Source: Bacteroidaceae bacterium
Lineage (GTDB): Bacteria; Bacteroidota; Bacteroidia; Bacteroidales; Bacteroidaceae
Reading direction: 5' to 3'
DNA length: 42,057 nucleotides
Assembly (NCBI GenBank): GCA_024401215.1
Contig: JAKSLL010000027.1
Span: 1-42,057 of the forward strand
This document shows positions 1 through 8,262 of this stretch, one piece after another (the stretch's first letter is position 1; each line of letters opens with the position of its first letter). Both the position numbers and the translations under genes were made by a program. Below the pieces are notes generated by a model that saw nothing but the letters and a program-made list of their open reading frames with translations, did not search any database and was not told where the DNA came from.

Positions 1-2
1 AC

Positions 3-782
3 ACATACCCAGAGATCATCAACAAGATGGCTCAGCTTGAGGTTACACTCATGGACTGGTACGAGAATCAGAAGGGCGGCTCTAAGTTCGCTGTATTCGC
101 TAATAAGTGCTGGCCAGCATGGCAGCCAATCTTTGAGTTCGAGCCTTGCTACGTTAACTCACGTCTCACAGGTCGTGGTATTCCTGTAGCATGTGAGGTT
201 GACCTCTACGGCGCTCTCTCTGAGTTCATGGCTGAGTGCGCTACTGAGAAGCCAGCTACTCTCCTCGATATCAACAACTCTGTTCCTGCTGACGTTATCC
301 CTGCTGGTGCTAACCTCGCTGGTGCAGACCTCAAGGACCTCTACATGGGCTTCCACTGCGGTAACACTTGCTCACAGTGCATGAAGGACTGCAAGATCAA
401 GTATCAGCTCATCCAGGCTCGTCTCATGAGCCCAGAGATCACAAAGGGTACTCTCGAAGGCCAGATCAAGCCAGGTAAGTCAACAATGTTCCGCATCCAG
501 TCTAACTCTGATGCTAAGCTTGTTTCTTACATCGCTCAGGGTGAGTTCCTCGATGTTGACCCATGCTCATTCGGTGGTATCGGTATCCACGCTATCCCTG
601 GATTCGCACGCTTCTACCGTCACGTCCTCGTTGGCAAGCGCTTCCCACACCATGGTGCTTACGCATTCGACCACTGTGGCAAGGTTCTCTTCGAAGCTCT
701 CAAGATGCTCGGCGTAGAGGATATCAACACTCCACTCCCAGCTGGTCAGCTCTACCCAGGTGAGAACCCATTCGCAATCTAA
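3..782 (+). CDS. L-fucose/L-arabinose isomerase-family protein, 3' part (5' end outside window)
   Basis: The reading frame is already open at base 3 and runs to TAA at 780-782, so the gene begins left of the window; an in-frame ATG at 27 is probably internal. The visible 259 codons look like the C-terminal part of the fucose isomerase family (COG2407-type), which converts aldoses to ketoses in the cytoplasm. Supporting motifs are FAVFANKCWP, GIPVACEVDLYGAL and the HCGN segment with clustered cysteines. Pairs such as E/D in ACEVD and the His of HCG are expected to sit near the metal site in this family. Codons are strongly C-ending, as in pfp (10610-12259), suggesting high expression. The exact substrate cannot be told from the fragment; fucose, arabinose or another deoxy-sugar are all possible. 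Confidence 0.75.
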   Translation, partial: TYPEIINKMAQLEVTLMDWYENQKGGSKFAVFANKCWPAWQPIFEFEPCYVNSRLTGRGIPVACEVDLYGALSEFMAECATEKPATLLDINNSVPADVIPAGANLAGADLKDLYMGFHCGNTCSQCMKDCKIKYQLIQARLMSPEITKGTLEGQIKPGKSTMFRIQSNSDAKLVSYIAQGEFLDVDPCSFGGIGIHAIPGFARFYRHVLVGKRFPHHGAYAFDHCGKVLFEALKMLGVEDINTPLPAGQLYPGENPFAI

Positions 783-816
783 TTCTCAGAAATTTGCAAT
801 AGCGAATAACAATATG

Positions 817-851
817 CTCCGCATCTGTGTTAAGCAGGTGCGGAGTTTTTT
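817..851 (+). terminator. Rho-independent terminator of the isomerase gene
   Basis: An 11-bp stem (817-827 with 835-845, one G-U pair) has a 7-nt loop and is followed directly by six Ts (846-851). It lies 35 bases after the isomerase stop. The rest of the gap up to 1048 is AT-rich and I see no clear TAnnTTTG box in it; TATCTTTA near 906-913 is a one-mismatch relative. Confidence 0.85.
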
Positions 852-1048
852 ATAATGTCGCTATAATTATTAACAAAAATCCTTGTTTTCTATTTCATTA
901 ATCACTATCTTTACAACATAAAATTTTAGACATAAATTTCATGTGTGGGTGATTAAGAATAGTTTTACTATAGACATACTATATCTATCGCCAAAATTAC
1001 AAACTAAACCTTCCAAAGATTACTAAACTAAATAATACTAATGTGAAT

Positions 1049-2830
1049 ATGAAGAAATTACTTGCTTTGCTTTTAGGGTCAATTGGGATTATTGCCTCAA
1101 TGGCTCAAACAAAGGTAGAGAGAATGTTTAAAGAGAACATTCCTCTCGACAGCATTCGTCTCAGCGACCCTTTTATCTTGGCAGATAAGAAGACGAACAT
1201 GTATTACATGACAGGAACAGGCGGAATGCTATGGAAAAGTCCGGACCTTGCAAATTGGACAGGCCCTTACATAGTTACCAAGCATGATCCAAAGTCTTGG
1301 ATGGGGAAAAATCCTATGATTTGGGCAGCGGAACTGCATGAATACAAAGGGAAATACTATTATTTCGCTACCTTTACAAACAGAGAGAAGACTTGCGGCA
1401 ATTTTATGGGTACAGATGTGGAACGCAGAGCAAGCCATGTGCTTGTAGCTGACAACCCGATGGGGCCATATAAGCCTATGAAAGATAAGATTTATTTGCC
1501 TGAGAATCGTCCCACTTTGGATGGTACATTCTGGGTGGAGAAGGATGGCACCCCATATATGGTATATTGCGGCGAGTGGCTGGAGAATGGCAATGGCACT
1601 ATGGAGCGCATACAGCTTAAGCCTGATCTAAGCGGTGTGATAGGAGAAGGCAAACTACTTTTTACTGCACACGATTCACCATGGAGCCGCGCGATAACAA
1701 ATGGCAAGATAGGACCAAACCAAGTGACAGATGGTCCATATCTCTTTAGAACAGAAACAGATAGACTTGGAATGATTTGGACAAGCTGGATTTATGATGT
1801 GTACACGCAGGGTGTGGCATATAGTGAATCAGGAACTATCGATGGCCCTTGGATTCATGCCAAACAGCCAATCACTCCACCTAATTACGGTCACGCCATG
1901 CTTTTCCGCACTTTCGAAGGCAAACTGCTGATGTCTGTACATAGTCACTGGAAGGATAAAAGAGGACGAACAATACGCATTCCAAATTTATTCGAAGTGG
2001 ACCTTAGCGGAGATGAAATAAAAGTTGGCAGCCATTACAACGCATCTCCTGATGGCTATAAGCTTATATGGAGCGATGAATTCAATGCAGAAGGAAAGGT
2101 TAGCAAAGATAATTGGAATTACGAATATGGCTTCGTAAGAAATCACGAACTGCAATGGTATCAGGAAGATAACGCAAATATCAAGGATGAAATCCTGACA
2201 ATCGAAGCTCGTGAAGACAACAAGCAGAATCCACTATATAAAGAAGGCAGTAAGGACTGGAAACAAATGCGTCCTGCAATCACATGCACATCCTCAAGTA
2301 TCAATACTCGCGGTAAATTCTCATTCAAATATGGCCGTTTGGAGTGCAGAGCGCGAATTCCTGTAGGCTATGGTTCGTGGCCTGCTATATGGCTGTTGGG
2401 CAACGAACTGCCATGGCCAAGCAACGGAGAGATAGATGTCATGGAGTATTATCGCAGCAATGGCGTTCCATCAATTCTTGCAAATGCCTGCTGGGCGTCA
2501 GACAAGCCATACTCACCGATTTGGAACAGCAAAGTGACTCCTTTGAGTCATTTTACAGAACGAGATCCTTTCTGGGCAACTAAATTTCATGTGTGGAGAA
2601 TGGACTGGGAAGAAGATTACATAAAGATTTACCTTGATGACGAACTGCTCAATGAGATTGACATAACACAAACAACAAACAAGAGCAAAGACGGCATAAA
2701 TCCTTTCCATGACCCACAATACATACTCCTTAACCTCGCTGTAGGAGGCGACAATGGTGGTAAGGTATCTGCCGACGGTTATCCATTGAGATATGACATT
2801 GACTACGTTCGTGTATATCAGAAAAAATGA
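1049..2830 (+). CDS. Secreted two-domain glycoside hydrolase, GH43-like + GH16
   Basis: A 593-residue protein that should cut plant or algal polysaccharide outside the cytoplasm. I chose ATG at 1049; a GTG two codons upstream (1043) is the only longer option. Residues 1-20 form a signal peptide ending near SMA-Q. Residues ~28-330 resemble a GH43 five-bladed propeller: SDPFIL (D40, putative base), LDGTFW (D158, pKa modulator) and TDGPYL (D228), where the general acid is usually Glu. Residues ~336-593 are a GH16 jelly-roll with the ExDxxE centre GEIDVME (E461, D463, E466), the nucleophile/assist/acid triad of laminarinase-type enzymes. A lone gene: no SusC/SusD pair lies nearby. Bimodularity suggests an exo-acting debranching module plus an endo-acting backbone module; the polysaccharide is not identifiable from sequence alone. 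Ends at TGA before a strong bidirectional terminator. Confidence 0.85.
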   Translation: MKKLLALLLGSIGIIASMAQTKVERMFKENIPLDSIRLSDPFILADKKTNMYYMTGTGGMLWKSPDLANWTGPYIVTKHDPKSWMGKNPMIWAAELHEYKGKYYYFATFTNREKTCGNFMGTDVERRASHVLVADNPMGPYKPMKDKIYLPENRPTLDGTFWVEKDGTPYMVYCGEWLENGNGTMERIQLKPDLSGVIGEGKLLFTAHDSPWSRAITNGKIGPNQVTDGPYLFRTETDRLGMIWTSWIYDVYTQGVAYSESGTIDGPWIHAKQPITPPNYGHAMLFRTFEGKLLMSVHSHWKDKRGRTIRIPNLFEVDLSGDEIKVGSHYNASPDGYKLIWSDEFNAEGKVSKDNWNYEYGFVRNHELQWYQEDNANIKDEILTIEAREDNKQNPLYKEGSKDWKQMRPAITCTSSSINTRGKFSFKYGRLECRARIPVGYGSWPAIWLLGNELPWPSNGEIDVMEYYRSNGVPSILANACWASDKPYSPIWNSKVTPLSHFTERDPFWATKFHVWRMDWEEDYIKIYLDDELLNEIDITQTTNKSKDGINPFHDPQYILLNLAVGGDNGGKVSADGYPLRYDIDYVRVYQKK

Positions 2831-2850
2831 CGTGCATGTCCTTATTAGGA

Positions 2851-2894
2851 AACAAAAAAGAGAGGAGACATCTGTTACTCCTCTCTTTTTTGTT
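2851..2894. terminator. Bidirectional terminator between convergent genes
   Basis: A perfect 17-bp inverted repeat (2851-2867 and 2878-2894) with a 10-nt loop. The stem ends in an A-run on the left and a T-run on the right, so it works as an intrinsic terminator on both strands. It separates the GH43-GH16 gene from the minus-strand transglycosylase gene. Confidence 0.9.
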
Positions 2895-2990
2895 TAATAA
2901 AGCACAGTGTGTTGATTATAGTATAACTTCTTGATAGCAGATATACTCTTTAATAAACCAAGCACTTACGATATTTCAACATGTAATTTG

Positions 2991-4178
2991 TCACTTCTTA
3001 ATCTTTCTACGATATTCGTTCCATCTTGTACGAATTGAATTAACATAGTTATATGTTTCGCTGCCTCTGAAATAGCCGTGTTTCACCTCTGGCAGATTGA
3101 AGAAGTCGGCATCGCTCATACGCAGCACTACCCCATCTACATTTCCCAACCAAACATTTGGATTCTTACCATATTTCTTGGCAACCTCACGAGCATCGTC
3201 AACATGTCCCGGCCCCGCATTATATGCTGCTAAAATGAAGTTAATCCTTTCGTCTGGGTCGCTGATTGATGAATAATGAGAGTCGAGCTGTCGGATAAGT
3301 TTCACAGCACCTCTAACATTGTGCTGTGGATTGAACACATCATCTTGTGACACGCCAACACTTCGTGCTGTAGATGGCATAAGCTGCATCAAACCCATTG
3401 CACCCATATATGACACCGCTTGAGGGTCGAATGCTGACTCTTGGTAAGCCTGTGCCGCAATGAGTCGCCAGTCCCAACCGCATGTGATAGCGTTCTTTTT
3501 GAAGATATCATCATGAACGGATATTTGGCCTGCTGCCGCATTGAGTATCGGGGCTGACACTTTTCTCTGAGGGCGGTATGTGCGACCGCTTTTTGTCTTT
3601 ATACGTATTGTTGTATAATCAAAAAACTTTTTTGCATTGCTTTGCATCCAGTCCTTCAGAGCAGAGCAAAGAAGTGGAGAGTCGTGTCTGACCGCCCATG
3701 CGCTTCTTCTCTTAGGAGCTATAGAAGAGTCATTTCTCTGACGCGATATACTATCGAGAAATGCCGTCATCTCCGTTTCACCAACATATTGTACTTCATT
3801 AAGTGAAGAGTCATTTATGTCTATCGCACAAGCAATGATATCACCTTCTCCATTATTGAGTTTATTTATGAGTTCTTGCTGATTTTTAGATACATCAACC
3901 CTTATGGATGTACCAATACTTTTAGAGAACTCATTAGCAATCATGTACTGAAGTCCAAAGTTTTCGCTATGAAATTCAAAGTAACTTTCAGGACCGTATA
4001 AGGTTAATATGATAAGTTCGCCATTTTCCTGTATTTGCGGAAGGTCAAAATGTGGATTCCCCCCATCTGCTGCTATAAAAGGAGACTGCCCAGCATTGTC
4101 TCCTTCACTTTTTGTAGTGCATGAAACAATGCTGAGCAGAACAAAACCTATATATGCCCATCGAAACATAGACAACAT
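2991..4178 (-). CDS. mltF: MltF-like membrane-bound lytic murein transglycosylase (lipoprotein)
   Basis: A 395-residue lipoprotein that should cleave peptidoglycan glycan strands in the periplasm. The N-terminus has a lipobox-type signal, LLSIVSC, with acylated Cys20. Residues ~52-200 resemble a shortened solute-binding (SBP_bac_3) domain, as in MltF. Residues ~225-380 are an SLT domain: YQESAFDPQA contains the catalytic Glu247, followed by GAMGLMQLMPSTA and the AAYNAGPGHV segment typical of the fold. The start ATG overlaps the stop of the upstream 71-residue gene by one base (TAATG), which suggests translational coupling; an ATG three codons in is an alternative start. The symbol follows the domain order; orthology to E. 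coli MltF is inferred. Confidence 0.85.
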   Translation of the reverse strand: MLSMFRWAYIGFVLLSIVSCTTKSEGDNAGQSPFIAADGGNPHFDLPQIQENGELIILTLYGPESYFEFHSENFGLQYMIANEFSKSIGTSIRVDVSKNQQELINKLNNGEGDIIACAIDINDSSLNEVQYVGETEMTAFLDSISRQRNDSSIAPKRRSAWAVRHDSPLLCSALKDWMQSNAKKFFDYTTIRIKTKSGRTYRPQRKVSAPILNAAAGQISVHDDIFKKNAITCGWDWRLIAAQAYQESAFDPQAVSYMGAMGLMQLMPSTARSVGVSQDDVFNPQHNVRGAVKLIRQLDSHYSSISDPDERINFILAAYNAGPGHVDDAREVAKKYGKNPNVWLGNVDGVVLRMSDADFFNLPEVKHGYFRGSETYNYVNSIRTRWNEYRRKIKK

Positions 4179-4393
4179 TATCCTTTGTTATGTCTCTGGG
4201 TTGGACGATCTTTTACGCGCTGACGGATTTCTGCCTTATGCTTGGCAGCACCCGACTTGTGAGCGCCAGCTTGGTAAGCCTTCTTGCGAGCTTTTGTCTT
4301 CACCTTATTTGGATCGTCTTTCTTCTCGCTTTTAGCCTTGCCGAAGCTGATGCCATTCATTATCGCATATTGTATTTCGTTATCTGTAGCCAT
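4178..4393 (-). CDS. Small basic protein of unknown function (71 aa)
   Basis: I do not recognise this protein. It has a short hydrophobic-rich start (QYAIMNGISFGKA) and then a long, very Lys/Arg/His-rich, probably disordered tail with repeated KA/HK steps. No signal peptide, membrane segment or cysteine is present. It lies 4 bases after the AICAR formyltransferase stop, and its TAA overlaps the transglycosylase ATG by one base, so it is almost certainly co-transcribed and translated. That packing, rather than homology, is the main evidence that it is real. The basic tail is compatible with RNA, ribosome or DNA binding, but that is only inference. Confidence 0.7.
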   Translation of the reverse strand: MATDNEIQYAIMNGISFGKAKSEKKDDPNKVKTKARKKAYQAGAHKSGAAKHKAEIRQRVKDRPTQRHNKG

Positions 4394-4397
4394 AATA

Positions 4398-5579
4398 TTA
4401 ATGGTGGAAGAGGCGGATGCCAGTGAATGCCATTGTTATTCCGTACTTATTGCAAGTCTCAATAACATTGTCATCACGAACAGAACCACCAGCTTGTGCA
4501 ATATATTGAACACCCGACTTGTGAGCGCGTTCTATATTGTCGCCGAATGGGAAGAATGCGTCAGAACCGAGTGAAACCTCTGTATTCTGAGCAAGCCATG
4601 CCTTCTTTTCTTCGATAGTAAGAGGTTCTGGCTTTTCTGTGAAGAAATTCTGCCATGTGCCTTCACGGAGCACATCCTCATACTCATCACCAATATATAC
4701 GTCAATAGTATTGTCGCGGTCAGCACGGCGGATTCCTTCTTTGAAAGGAAGGTTGAGCACCTTTGGACACTGACGAAGCCACCAGATGTCTGCTTTATTG
4801 CCTGCAAGACGAGTACAGTGGATACGAGACTGCTGACCTGCTCCGATTCCGATTGCCTGTCCATCCTTAACATAGCATACAGAGTTAGACTGAGTATACT
4901 TAAGTGTGATAAGAGCAATCTTCAAGTCACGCTTTGCATTCTCTGTAAGTGTCTTGTTGTCTGTTGGTATGTTATCAAAAAGATTGTCACCAGTGAGATC
5001 AATCTCATTGCGTCCTTGTTCGAAAGTAACTCCAAACACCTGCTTGCGCTCAATAGGTGCAGGCACATAGTTTGGATCCATCTTAATAACGCAATATGTG
5101 CCATTACGCTTTTCCTTGAGAATCTGAAGAGCCTCTGGAGTATAGTCTGGAGCGATAACACCGTCTGAAACCTCACGCTTGATGAGTGTTGCTGTTGCCT
5201 CGTCGCAAGTGTCAGAGAGAGCGATGAAGTCACCAAATGATGACATACGGTCTGCACCACGTGCACGAGCATAAGCCACGGCGATTGGTGAGAGAGGAAT
5301 CTTGACATCATCAACAAAGTAAATTTTCTTGAGAGTGTCTGAAAGAGGAGCGCCAACGGCAGCACCAGCAGGGCTAACGTGCTTGAATGAAGCCGCAGAT
5401 GGCATGCCTGTAGCAGCTTTGAGCTCTTTTACGAGCTGCCAGCTGTTAAATGCGTCTAAGAGATTGATATAGCCTGGGCGGCCATTTAAAACCTCAAATG
5501 GGAGTTCACCCTCTTCCATGAATACTCGTGATGGCTTCTGGTTAGGGTTGCAACCATACTTCAAAGATAATTCTTTCAT
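4398..5579 (-). CDS. Stand-alone AICAR formyltransferase (PurH-like, no IMP cyclohydrolase domain)
   Basis: A 393-residue cytosolic enzyme predicted to transfer a formyl group from 10-formyl-THF to AICAR, the penultimate step of IMP synthesis. The sequence begins directly in the AICARFT fold (MKELSLKYGCNPNQKPSRV). It has the SFKHVSPAG motif with the catalytic Lys66-His67 pair, RADRDNTID, and the usual C-terminal ending GIRLFHH. Bifunctional PurH is about 510 residues with an N-terminal cyclohydrolase domain; that domain is absent here and the protein is full length for the stand-alone family, so this is not a truncation. A second PurH or separate cyclohydrolase should exist elsewhere in the genome. 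First gene of a three-gene minus-strand operon, with a TATCTTTG -7 box upstream. Confidence 0.9.
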   Translation of the reverse strand: MKELSLKYGCNPNQKPSRVFMEEGELPFEVLNGRPGYINLLDAFNSWQLVKELKAATGMPSAASFKHVSPAGAAVGAPLSDTLKKIYFVDDVKIPLSPIAVAYARARGADRMSSFGDFIALSDTCDEATATLIKREVSDGVIAPDYTPEALQILKEKRNGTYCVIKMDPNYVPAPIERKQVFGVTFEQGRNEIDLTGDNLFDNIPTDNKTLTENAKRDLKIALITLKYTQSNSVCYVKDGQAIGIGAGQQSRIHCTRLAGNKADIWWLRQCPKVLNLPFKEGIRRADRDNTIDVYIGDEYEDVLREGTWQNFFTEKPEPLTIEEKKAWLAQNTEVSLGSDAFFPFGDNIERAHKSGVQYIAQAGGSVRDDNVIETCNKYGITMAFTGIRLFHH

Positions 5580-5661
5580 ATTGGTTTATGATTAAAATTT
5601 ATGATTTTGCCTTTTAAGCATAATTGAAGCAAAGAGTTTTTGTTTTGTCTCAATTATTTTG

Positions 5662-5669
5662 CAAAGATA
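5662..5669 (-). promoter_or_regulatory. Putative -7 box (TATCTTTG) for the AICAR formyltransferase operon
   Basis: Read on the minus strand these bases match the Bacteroidetes -7 consensus TAnnTTTG exactly, 83 bases upstream of the start codon. I see no well-placed -33 TTTG. Confidence 0.55.
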
Positions 5670-5754
5670 GTATATTTTATTCATAAAATTGTATAAACTT
5701 CACAAATAAGAAACGAAAAGGGGGAAAACTCTTTTTATTTGAAAAAGAATTTAT

Positions 5755-5762
5755 TACTTTTG
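5755..5762 (+). promoter_or_regulatory. Putative -7 box (TACTTTTG) for the acidic-tail protein
   Basis: Exact match to TAnnTTTG. A start site near 5766-5769 would give a leader of about 70 bases before ATG 5840. A TTTG at 5738-5741 lies closer than the usual ~20-base spacing. Confidence 0.5.
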
Positions 5763-5839
5763 CACTCGTATTTGATTTTTTGTATCAAAAAAACAATACA
5801 CATAAGTAAGACAGACATTATAATATATTATAAGACTTA

Positions 5840-6685
5840 ATGAAAACTAAGACAAAGTTGGAACTTGATGATCTGAACAAGAGCAATGTTTGGACCATTA
5901 CTGCGAGCGAACTCAATCAGATGATTATTGACGCTAAAAAGAAGAGAGAGGAGTATGTAGAGAATGAAAAGCATTACATGAATATCATCAAAACGGTGTT
6001 CGACATTCAATATCTGAATAGAGAGGAGTCCGCAAAAATAGCTCAGCTTGAAGACGCTCACTATGAAGTTTTTTCAACTTCCGACGAGGGAACAAACAAC
6101 GCTATTGCTATCAGAAAACATCCTATCAAGAAGGTTACTGACCTCACTCTTGAGAACATCCAGCATCTTGAGGCTTTTGAGGTGCTTGAACTTATCAGCA
6201 GAAATATGGGTACAGGTTGGAAGGGACTTCCTCTTGCTATTCAGGACATTATAGAATCTGCATTCTTCGTTGACTGCACTGTCATGCCTGCTGTAACAAT
6301 GCATAAGGCAGGCGGCATTATCGACCGCAGAAAGGATGATGGCTATGAAGTGCTTGAGATTATGCGCGGCACTTGGCTTGAGGGCATTTTCATGAAACCG
6401 AAGCCAAAAGTCGAGAAGGTTCATATTGACTACTCTATTGATGACGCAGAAGATGGACGCAGAAAGCGCAGAAAGAAGGATGCTGACATCGATGATGAAT
6501 TTGATGACGACGATGTTGATGACGAGTTGGACGAGATAGAGGAAGAAGAGGAGGATATGGATGATGAAGAACTCAAGAGACTTGACGGCGAAGATGATGA
6601 TGAACTCGATGACGAAGAACTCGATGAAAACGACATCCAAATCGAAGACATCGATGCTATTGATGATATCGACGACGAAGATTAA
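5840..6685 (+). CDS. Protein of unknown function with acidic C-terminal tail (281 aa)
   Basis: I do not recognise the family. Residues 1-200 look like a folded, mixed alpha/beta domain without a signal peptide: a Lys/Glu-rich helix around 20-50, then a central segment (GTGWKGLPLAIQDII, ~125-140) and a domain end around YEVLEIMRGTWLEGIFMKPKPK. Residues 207-213 are a basic cluster (RRKRRKK), and residues 214-281 are almost wholly Asp and Glu with scattered Ile/Leu/Met. Such tails can mimic nucleic acid or bind basic proteins such as chaperone clients, histone-like proteins or ribosomal proteins; this is inference. Monocistronic, with its own -7 box and terminator. Confidence 0.8.
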   Translation: MKTKTKLELDDLNKSNVWTITASELNQMIIDAKKKREEYVENEKHYMNIIKTVFDIQYLNREESAKIAQLEDAHYEVFSTSDEGTNNAIAIRKHPIKKVTDLTLENIQHLEAFEVLELISRNMGTGWKGLPLAIQDIIESAFFVDCTVMPAVTMHKAGGIIDRRKDDGYEVLEIMRGTWLEGIFMKPKPKVEKVHIDYSIDDAEDGRRKRRKKDADIDDEFDDDDVDDELDEIEEEEEDMDDEELKRLDGEDDDELDDEELDENDIQIEDIDAIDDIDDED

Positions 6686-6702
6686 TTCTTTTTAATCATA
6701 TA

Positions 6703-6740
6703 AAAAGCAGCCAGTTCGCAAATGAACTGGCTGCTTTTAT
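6703..6740. terminator. Terminator after the acidic-tail gene
   Basis: A perfect 15-bp stem (6703-6717 with 6724-6738) closes a 6-nt loop. T-runs on both strands suggest bidirectional use between the convergent acidic-tail and LacI genes. Confidence 0.9.
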
Positions 6741-6810
6741 TTTGCAATCGAAACACAACTAACAAACCACATATTTTCACCCACAAAAACGACAGCGGCT
6801 AAACACCAGA

Positions 6811-6875
6811 TGCTTTAGCTCGTAAAGCACCAATGCTTTAGCTCGTAAAGCATCAATGCCTTGCCTCGTCAAGTT
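6811..6875. repeat. Tandem 23-bp hairpin repeat, about three copies
   Basis: Units begin at 6811, 6834 and 6857. Each of the first two contains a 7-bp inverted repeat (TGCTTTA / TAAAGCA) around a GCTCG loop. The third copy is diverged but keeps a CTTG/CAAG stem at the same place. The repeat lies between convergent genes, past both ends of coding sequence. Confidence 0.75.
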
Positions 6876-6936
6876 TGTACGGTATAGCGGGCATTGTATT
6901 CGACATTATCCTTGTCAGGAATACTATGACACAACT

Positions 6937-8007
6937 TTAATCTTTATAATAGTCAATATTCTCCTTTGTCAAGAGTTCAATTGACATGTAATGATCTCTT
7001 GGAATGTTTATTTTCAAGACGCATGAATTAAACATTGAACGGAAGCAGTTAAGTCCCTGATCTTGTGGATGCTGTGCTATAAGGAAGTCAGCAGAGCCAT
7101 TCTTAATGCATTCAACATTGCGATCTACAGCATCATATCCAAGGAGGGTAACATGAGGATGCTCTGGCATCTCTTTCTGAAGGAACTCAGCAATGATGTG
7201 AATAGACGAGTTGAACGAAAGTGCGTGACGCAAATCAGGATTCTCGGTAAAGAAATCGCGCATTATCTCTTTCATGCCTTCTTTGTCGTAGGCATAAAGA
7301 ATGACATCAACAATCTCAATATTAGGACAATGCTCTTCCATATATTTGCGGAATCCCACCTCTCTGTTCATCTGCTGACGGCTTGCCACTCTACCCTCGC
7401 CCATCACTTTGAAGATTGCAATTTTCTTTGTATCGGCATCAGTGGAAAGTGACATTATACGACCTGAGAAGGCTCCGCTTCGAAGAGAATCCTGTCCATA
7501 GAATATGCGATGATTAAATTCTGGCCAGTTTGAGTCGAGAAGAGCGTATGGAATTCCTGACTCATTAAGCTTGTCCGTGAAGTTAGTCATTATAGAAGCA
7601 TTGAATATAGGACCAATAATTACTGCGTCAGGAGCTGACTCAATAAGGTTCTGACATTCAATCTTGAAAGAGCTGTCACTGAAAGGATCATAGCGGAAGA
7701 TCTTAAAGGAGATTTTAAAGTCGTTAAAGCGGCGCACACCGTCTTGAAGACCAAGTTCTACACGTGCCCAATAACTGTCAACTTCATGAAGTGGCAGAAT
7801 TGCAGCAAACTTATGTATTTTATTGCTTGCAAGGGCACTTGCATAATGGTTAGGTGTGAAATTTATCTCGTCGAGCACTTTGCGCACTCTTTCCATGCTG
7901 ATTGCTGACACATTGTCACGACCATGTATGACTCGATCGACTGTGCCGACCGAAACCCCTGCTCTTTCTGCAATGTCCTTAATGCGGATTTTCTTCTGAA
8001 CCTCCAT
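6937..8007 (-). CDS. LacI-family transcriptional regulator, probably of 2-keto-3-deoxygluconate metabolism
   Basis: A 356-residue cytoplasmic DNA-binding repressor or activator. Residues 7-55 are the LacI helix-turn-helix and hinge (IRIKDIAERAGVSVGTVDRV, then HGRDNVS and the FTPNHYASALAS hinge helix). Residues ~68-350 form a periplasmic-binding-protein-like effector domain with sugar-binding-type segments such as VIIGPIFNASI, PYALLDSNWP and ALSFNSSIHI. It is divergent from kdgK (8263), with 255 bases between them, which is the usual position for a local regulator; a hexuronate-derived effector is inferred from that. A 17-bp near-palindrome at 8064-8080 in its own leader could be an autoregulatory site. 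Confidence 0.85.
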   Translation of the reverse strand: MEVQKKIRIKDIAERAGVSVGTVDRVIHGRDNVSAISMERVRKVLDEINFTPNHYASALASNKIHKFAAILPLHEVDSYWARVELGLQDGVRRFNDFKISFKIFRYDPFSDSSFKIECQNLIESAPDAVIIGPIFNASIMTNFTDKLNESGIPYALLDSNWPEFNHRIFYGQDSLRSGAFSGRIMSLSTDADTKKIAIFKVMGEGRVASRQQMNREVGFRKYMEEHCPNIEIVDVILYAYDKEGMKEIMRDFFTENPDLRHALSFNSSIHIIAEFLQKEMPEHPHVTLLGYDAVDRNVECIKNGSADFLIAQHPQDQGLNCFRSMFNSCVLKINIPRDHYMSIELLTKENIDYYKD

Positions 8008-8063
8008 GAATAAAACTTACCTTAAAATACTTAATGATAATTGCGTCAAATATATTAACTAAA

Positions 8064-8080
8064 ACTAAAATAATATTAGT
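8064..8080. promoter_or_regulatory. Near-palindromic 17-bp site, possible LacI-family operator
   Basis: ACTAAAATAATATTAGT is symmetric apart from one mismatched pair on each side of the centre. It lies between the putative start site and ATG of the LacI gene. It lacks the central CG common in LacI-family operators, so the call is weak. Confidence 0.3.
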
Positions 8081-8121
8081 CTATTTCGTCCAATCAATTG
8101 CTATGATTCCAAAAATTGCAA

Positions 8122-8129
8122 CAAAGTTA
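8122..8129 (-). promoter_or_regulatory. Putative -7 box (TAACTTTG) for the LacI gene
   Basis: Exact TAnnTTTG match on the minus strand, giving a leader of about 110 bases that contains the candidate operator. Confidence 0.5.
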
Positions 8130-8223
8130 CCGTTTTTCTTTAACATAAAAATACAAAAAAAAGAAAAAATCATCTGTTGATAGTTTTTTGTCTAAAAAAT
8201 ACGATTCTCTCACGAAAAAAGAT

Positions 8224-8231
8224 TAAATTTG
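8224..8231 (+). promoter_or_regulatory. Putative -7 box (TAAATTTG) for kdgK
   Basis: Exact TAnnTTTG match 31 bases upstream of the kdgK ATG, which fits a leader of about 25 bases. Confidence 0.55.
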
Positions 8232-8262
8232 CACAACAAAAGTAACTACTTAGATTAATTAT

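Noticed and set aside
1043-1048. GTG start for the GH43-GH16 gene
   Set aside because: ATG at 1049 gives a standard signal peptide; the GTG adds only two residues.
4398-5579. AICAR formyltransferase as a truncated purH pseudogene
   Set aside because: Start and end match the stand-alone AICARFT family and all catalytic segments are intact.
6430-6651. Minus-strand frame rich in Ser, antisense to the acidic tail
   Set aside because: It is the mirror of GAT/GAA/GAC codons in the acidic-tail gene and has no features of its own.
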